A DNA stretch of 64,000 nt from Sphingomonadales bacterium (GTDB lineage: Bacteria; Pseudomonadota; Alphaproteobacteria; Sphingomonadales; Sphingomonadaceae): assembly GCA_016707885.1 (NCBI GenBank), contig JADJGU010000007.1, positions 96,525 through 160,524 on the forward strand. The letters are read 5' to 3'. Below, in pieces: positions 62,343 through 64,000 of this stretch. The translations under genes and the position numbers were made by a program. The first letter of the stretch is position 1; every line of letters starts with the position of its first letter. The notes beneath the pieces were generated by a model. The model ran no database searches, was not told where the DNA came from, and was given only the letters and a program-made list of their open reading frames with translations.

Positions 62343-62693
62343 CTATCCGAGCGGTGCCCGGAATACAAACCAAGCCCCGCCTGCAATCATCGCAAAGCCG
62401 ATTGCGTGGTTGATCGTCAATTTCTCGCCCAGCCAAAACACAGCAAAGAGTGCGAAGATCACCAGCGTGATCACCTCTTGCATCGTCTTAAGCTCAGCCG
62501 CCGAATAAACCTGATGCCCCATACGATTGGCAGGAACCGCAAGGCAATATTCGAAAAAGGCGATGCCCCAGCTGACCATGATGACGATCAGCAATGGCTT
62601 CGACTTATGCGCCAGATGCCCATACCAGGCGAAGGTCATGAAGACATTCGACGCGACCAGAAGCAAGATCGGGGTGATGTGGGCCGATGTCAT
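62343..62693 (-). CDS. DMT family small membrane protein (DUF486)
   Basis: The 116-residue four-helix protein has the DUF486 pattern MTFAWYGHL and VSWGIAFFEYCLAVPANRMGH, and ends GFAMIAGGAWFVFR. DUF486 proteins are half-size members of the drug/metabolite transporter group. ATG 62693 is the family start. It lies within the polyamine block, between nspC and the dehydrogenase, and might export or import a pathway compound. Confidence 0.82.
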   Translation of the reverse strand: MTSAHITPILLLVASNVFMTFAWYGHLAHKSKPLLIVIMVSWGIAFFEYCLAVPANRMGHQVYSAAELKTMQEVITLVIFALFAVFWLGEKLTINHAIGFAMIAGGAWFVFRAPLG

Positions 62694-62770
62694 GGTTCGT
62701 GCGCTGCGTCGTTCCCTTGAAGGCGGCAATCCATCACCCACCAGTTAAATTTGCTCGTCAGGTGATGGCC

Positions 62771-62788
62771 CCCCCGCCTTCGCGGGGG
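62771..62788. repeat. GC-rich intergenic hairpin
   Basis: CCCCCGC-CTTC-GCGGGGG is a perfect seven-base-pair stem in the 109-base gap after the carboxynorspermidine synthase gene. Similar CCCCGC-CTTC hairpins are scattered in sphingomonad genomes as far as I recall. It may act as a terminator without T-run. Confidence 0.55.
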
Positions 62789-62802
62789 TAACGAGGTTAG
62801 GT

Positions 62803-64000
62803 TTAAAACGTCAGTGGCCCATCCAGTTCCTTCACCTGCCAGGGCAGGCCATGCTGGTTGAGCATGTCCATGAACGGATCGGGGTTGAACTGTTCCATGT
62901 TGAACACCCCATGGCCGCGCCACAGGCCTTTCGCGATCAACGCAGCGCCGATCATTGCGGGAACGCCGGTGGTGTAGCTGACAGCCTGATTGCCGGTTTC
63001 GGCATAGGCATCTTCATGGTCGCAGATGTTGTAGATGTAGAGGGTCTTTTCCTTGCCGTCCTTGCCAATACCAGTTGCGATGCAGCCGATATTGGTCTTG
63101 CCCTTGGTCGTCGGACCAAGGCTGGCGGGCTCCGGCAGCACCGCTTTCAGGAACTGCAGCGGGATGATCTCGACGCCCTGATATTTCACCGGATCAATCC
63201 GGGTCATGCCGACATTCTGCAGCACGGTGAGATGCTTGATATACTCATCGCCAAAGGTCATCCAGAAACGGATGCGTTTGATTTCGGGAAAGTGCGTTTT
63301 CAGGCTCTCGATCTCCTCATGGTACATGAGGTACATGTTCTTGGGGCCAACGCCTTCAAAATCGAATTGCTGCTTCACCGACATCGGCGGGGTTTCAACC
63401 CAATCGCCATTTTCCCAATGGCGCGCGACTGCGGTTACTTCGCGGATGTTGATTTCAGGGTTGAAGTTGGTGGCAAAAGCCTGACCGTGGTCGCCGCCAT
63501 TACAATCGAGGATGTCGAGCGTGTCGATCCGCTCGAAATGATGCTTGTGCAGCCAGGTTGTGAACACGCTGGTCACGCCCGGGTCAAAGCCTGAACCTAG
63601 CAATGCCATCAGGCCGGCATCCTTGAAGCGATCCTGATAGGCCCATTGCCAATGATATTCGAACTTGGCCTCATCCTTGGGCTCATAATTCGCGGTGTCC
63701 ATATAGTGCACGCCGGCGGCAAGGCAGGCGTCCATGATGGCAAGATCCTGATAGGGCAAGGCAAGGTTGACGACGAGGGCAGGCTGCACCTTTTCGATCA
63801 GGCGGGTCAGCGCGGGCACTTCTTCCGCGTCGATTTCATAGGTATCGATCGTGACTCCGGTGCGTTCCTTCACCGATGCAGCGATCGCATCGCACTTGCT
63901 CTTGGTGCGGCTTGCGAGGCTGATATGGCTAAAGATATCGGTGTTCATTGCCATCTTATGCACCGCCACCGATCCGACGCCGCCAGCGCCGATTACCAAA
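62803..64000 (-). CDS. Carboxynorspermidine synthase (saccharopine dehydrogenase family), 5' truncated by window
   Basis: The 398 visible residues begin inside the Rossmann motif VIGAGGVGSVAVHKMA and continue to the natural stop. LVVNLALPYQDLAIMDACL, GVHYMDTANYEP, GSGFDPGVTSVF and a long C-terminal domain match carboxynorspermidine/carboxyspermidine dehydrogenase, which joins aspartate semialdehyde and putrescine with NADPH. Co-location with nspC and ornithine decarboxylase supports this over lysine metabolism. Only the first few residues are missing. Confidence 0.92.
   Translation of the reverse strand, partial: LVIGAGGVGSVAVHKMAMNTDIFSHISLASRTKSKCDAIAASVKERTGVTIDTYEIDAEEVPALTRLIEKVQPALVVNLALPYQDLAIMDACLAAGVHYMDTANYEPKDEAKFEYHWQWAYQDRFKDAGLMALLGSGFDPGVTSVFTTWLHKHHFERIDTLDILDCNGGDHGQAFATNFNPEINIREVTAVARHWENGDWVETPPMSVKQQFDFEGVGPKNMYLMYHEEIESLKTHFPEIKRIRFWMTFGDEYIKHLTVLQNVGMTRIDPVKYQGVEIIPLQFLKAVLPEPASLGPTTKGKTNIGCIATGIGKDGKEKTLYIYNICDHEDAYAETGNQAVSYTTGVPAMIGAALIAKGLWRGHGVFNMEQFNPDPFMDMLNQHGLPWQVKELDGPLTF

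Overview
The window reads as a chromosomal segment of an alphaproteobacterium, most likely a sphingomonad close to Sphingopyxis/Sphingorhabdus. The case rests on the nuoMN-birA-coaX-rnj-DUF1467 order, the ppiD-trpEGD and trpC-moaC-moeA-lexA-comEC blocks, lolCD-dnaE, a DUF2336 protein, an alphaproteobacterial GTTC-N7-GTTC LexA site and a ROSE-type heat-shock leader. Most genes look about 60% G+C by eye. There are no rRNA or tRNA genes, CRISPR arrays, integrases or insertion sequences that I can recognise. Genus assignment is inference.

Layout. 1-5211: end of the NADH dehydrogenase operon (nuoM, nuoN), then birA, coaX, RNase J and a DUF1467 membrane protein, tightly overlapped. 5212-11510: a poorly characterised signalling/envelope block with a membrane-anchored coiled-coil protein, an Hpt-like protein without its histidine, a split NTP-transferase-like/membrane protein, a DUF2336 protein and a histidine kinase with a degenerate H-box. 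11507-18740: citrate synthase, ComEC, LexA, moeA, moaC and trpC. 18899-23338: a Pro-rich HTH protein and an AT-rich orphan gene for a 1038-residue PNP-family nucleosidase/phosphorylase fused to a degenerate STAND/NACHT-like module. 23448-28126: SANT-like small protein, lepA, an ABC-F ATPase, DUF1289 and a NadR-like kinase. 28130-37035: trpD, trpG, trpE, ppiD, then tpiA, secG, pyrG and a heat-shock gene ibpA behind a candidate RNA thermometer. 37464-45508: lolC, lolD, glutathione peroxidase, dnaE, an acyl-CoA synthetase and a DUF1330 protein. 45509-49695: radical SAM protein, moaB, lytic transglycosylase and a UDG-like protein. 49811-58230: ETF-ubiquinone oxidoreductase, TPR protein, ispE, N-formylglutamate amidohydrolase-like protein, ilvD, a lipoprotein and an RNA methyltransferase. 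58239-64000: two MAPEG proteins, then a polyamine cluster (ornithine decarboxylase, carboxynorspermidine decarboxylase, carboxynorspermidine synthase) that predicts spermidine synthesis by the carboxyspermidine route.

Two points dominate. First, the PNP-STAND-like gene at 20222-23338 is compositionally foreign, carries recognisable nucleosidase residues and has lost the Walker A lysine. It sits in a roughly 10-kb block that separates trpD from trpC, and is the best candidate for an undescribed defence or cell-suicide protein. Second, four genes (coiled-coil protein, NTP-transferase-like protein, dnaE, acyl-CoA synthetase) are each split by a frame change that one extra base would repair. Because dnaE is essential, base under-calling in the source sequence is the simplest explanation. 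Several intergenic inverted repeats of different families are also present.
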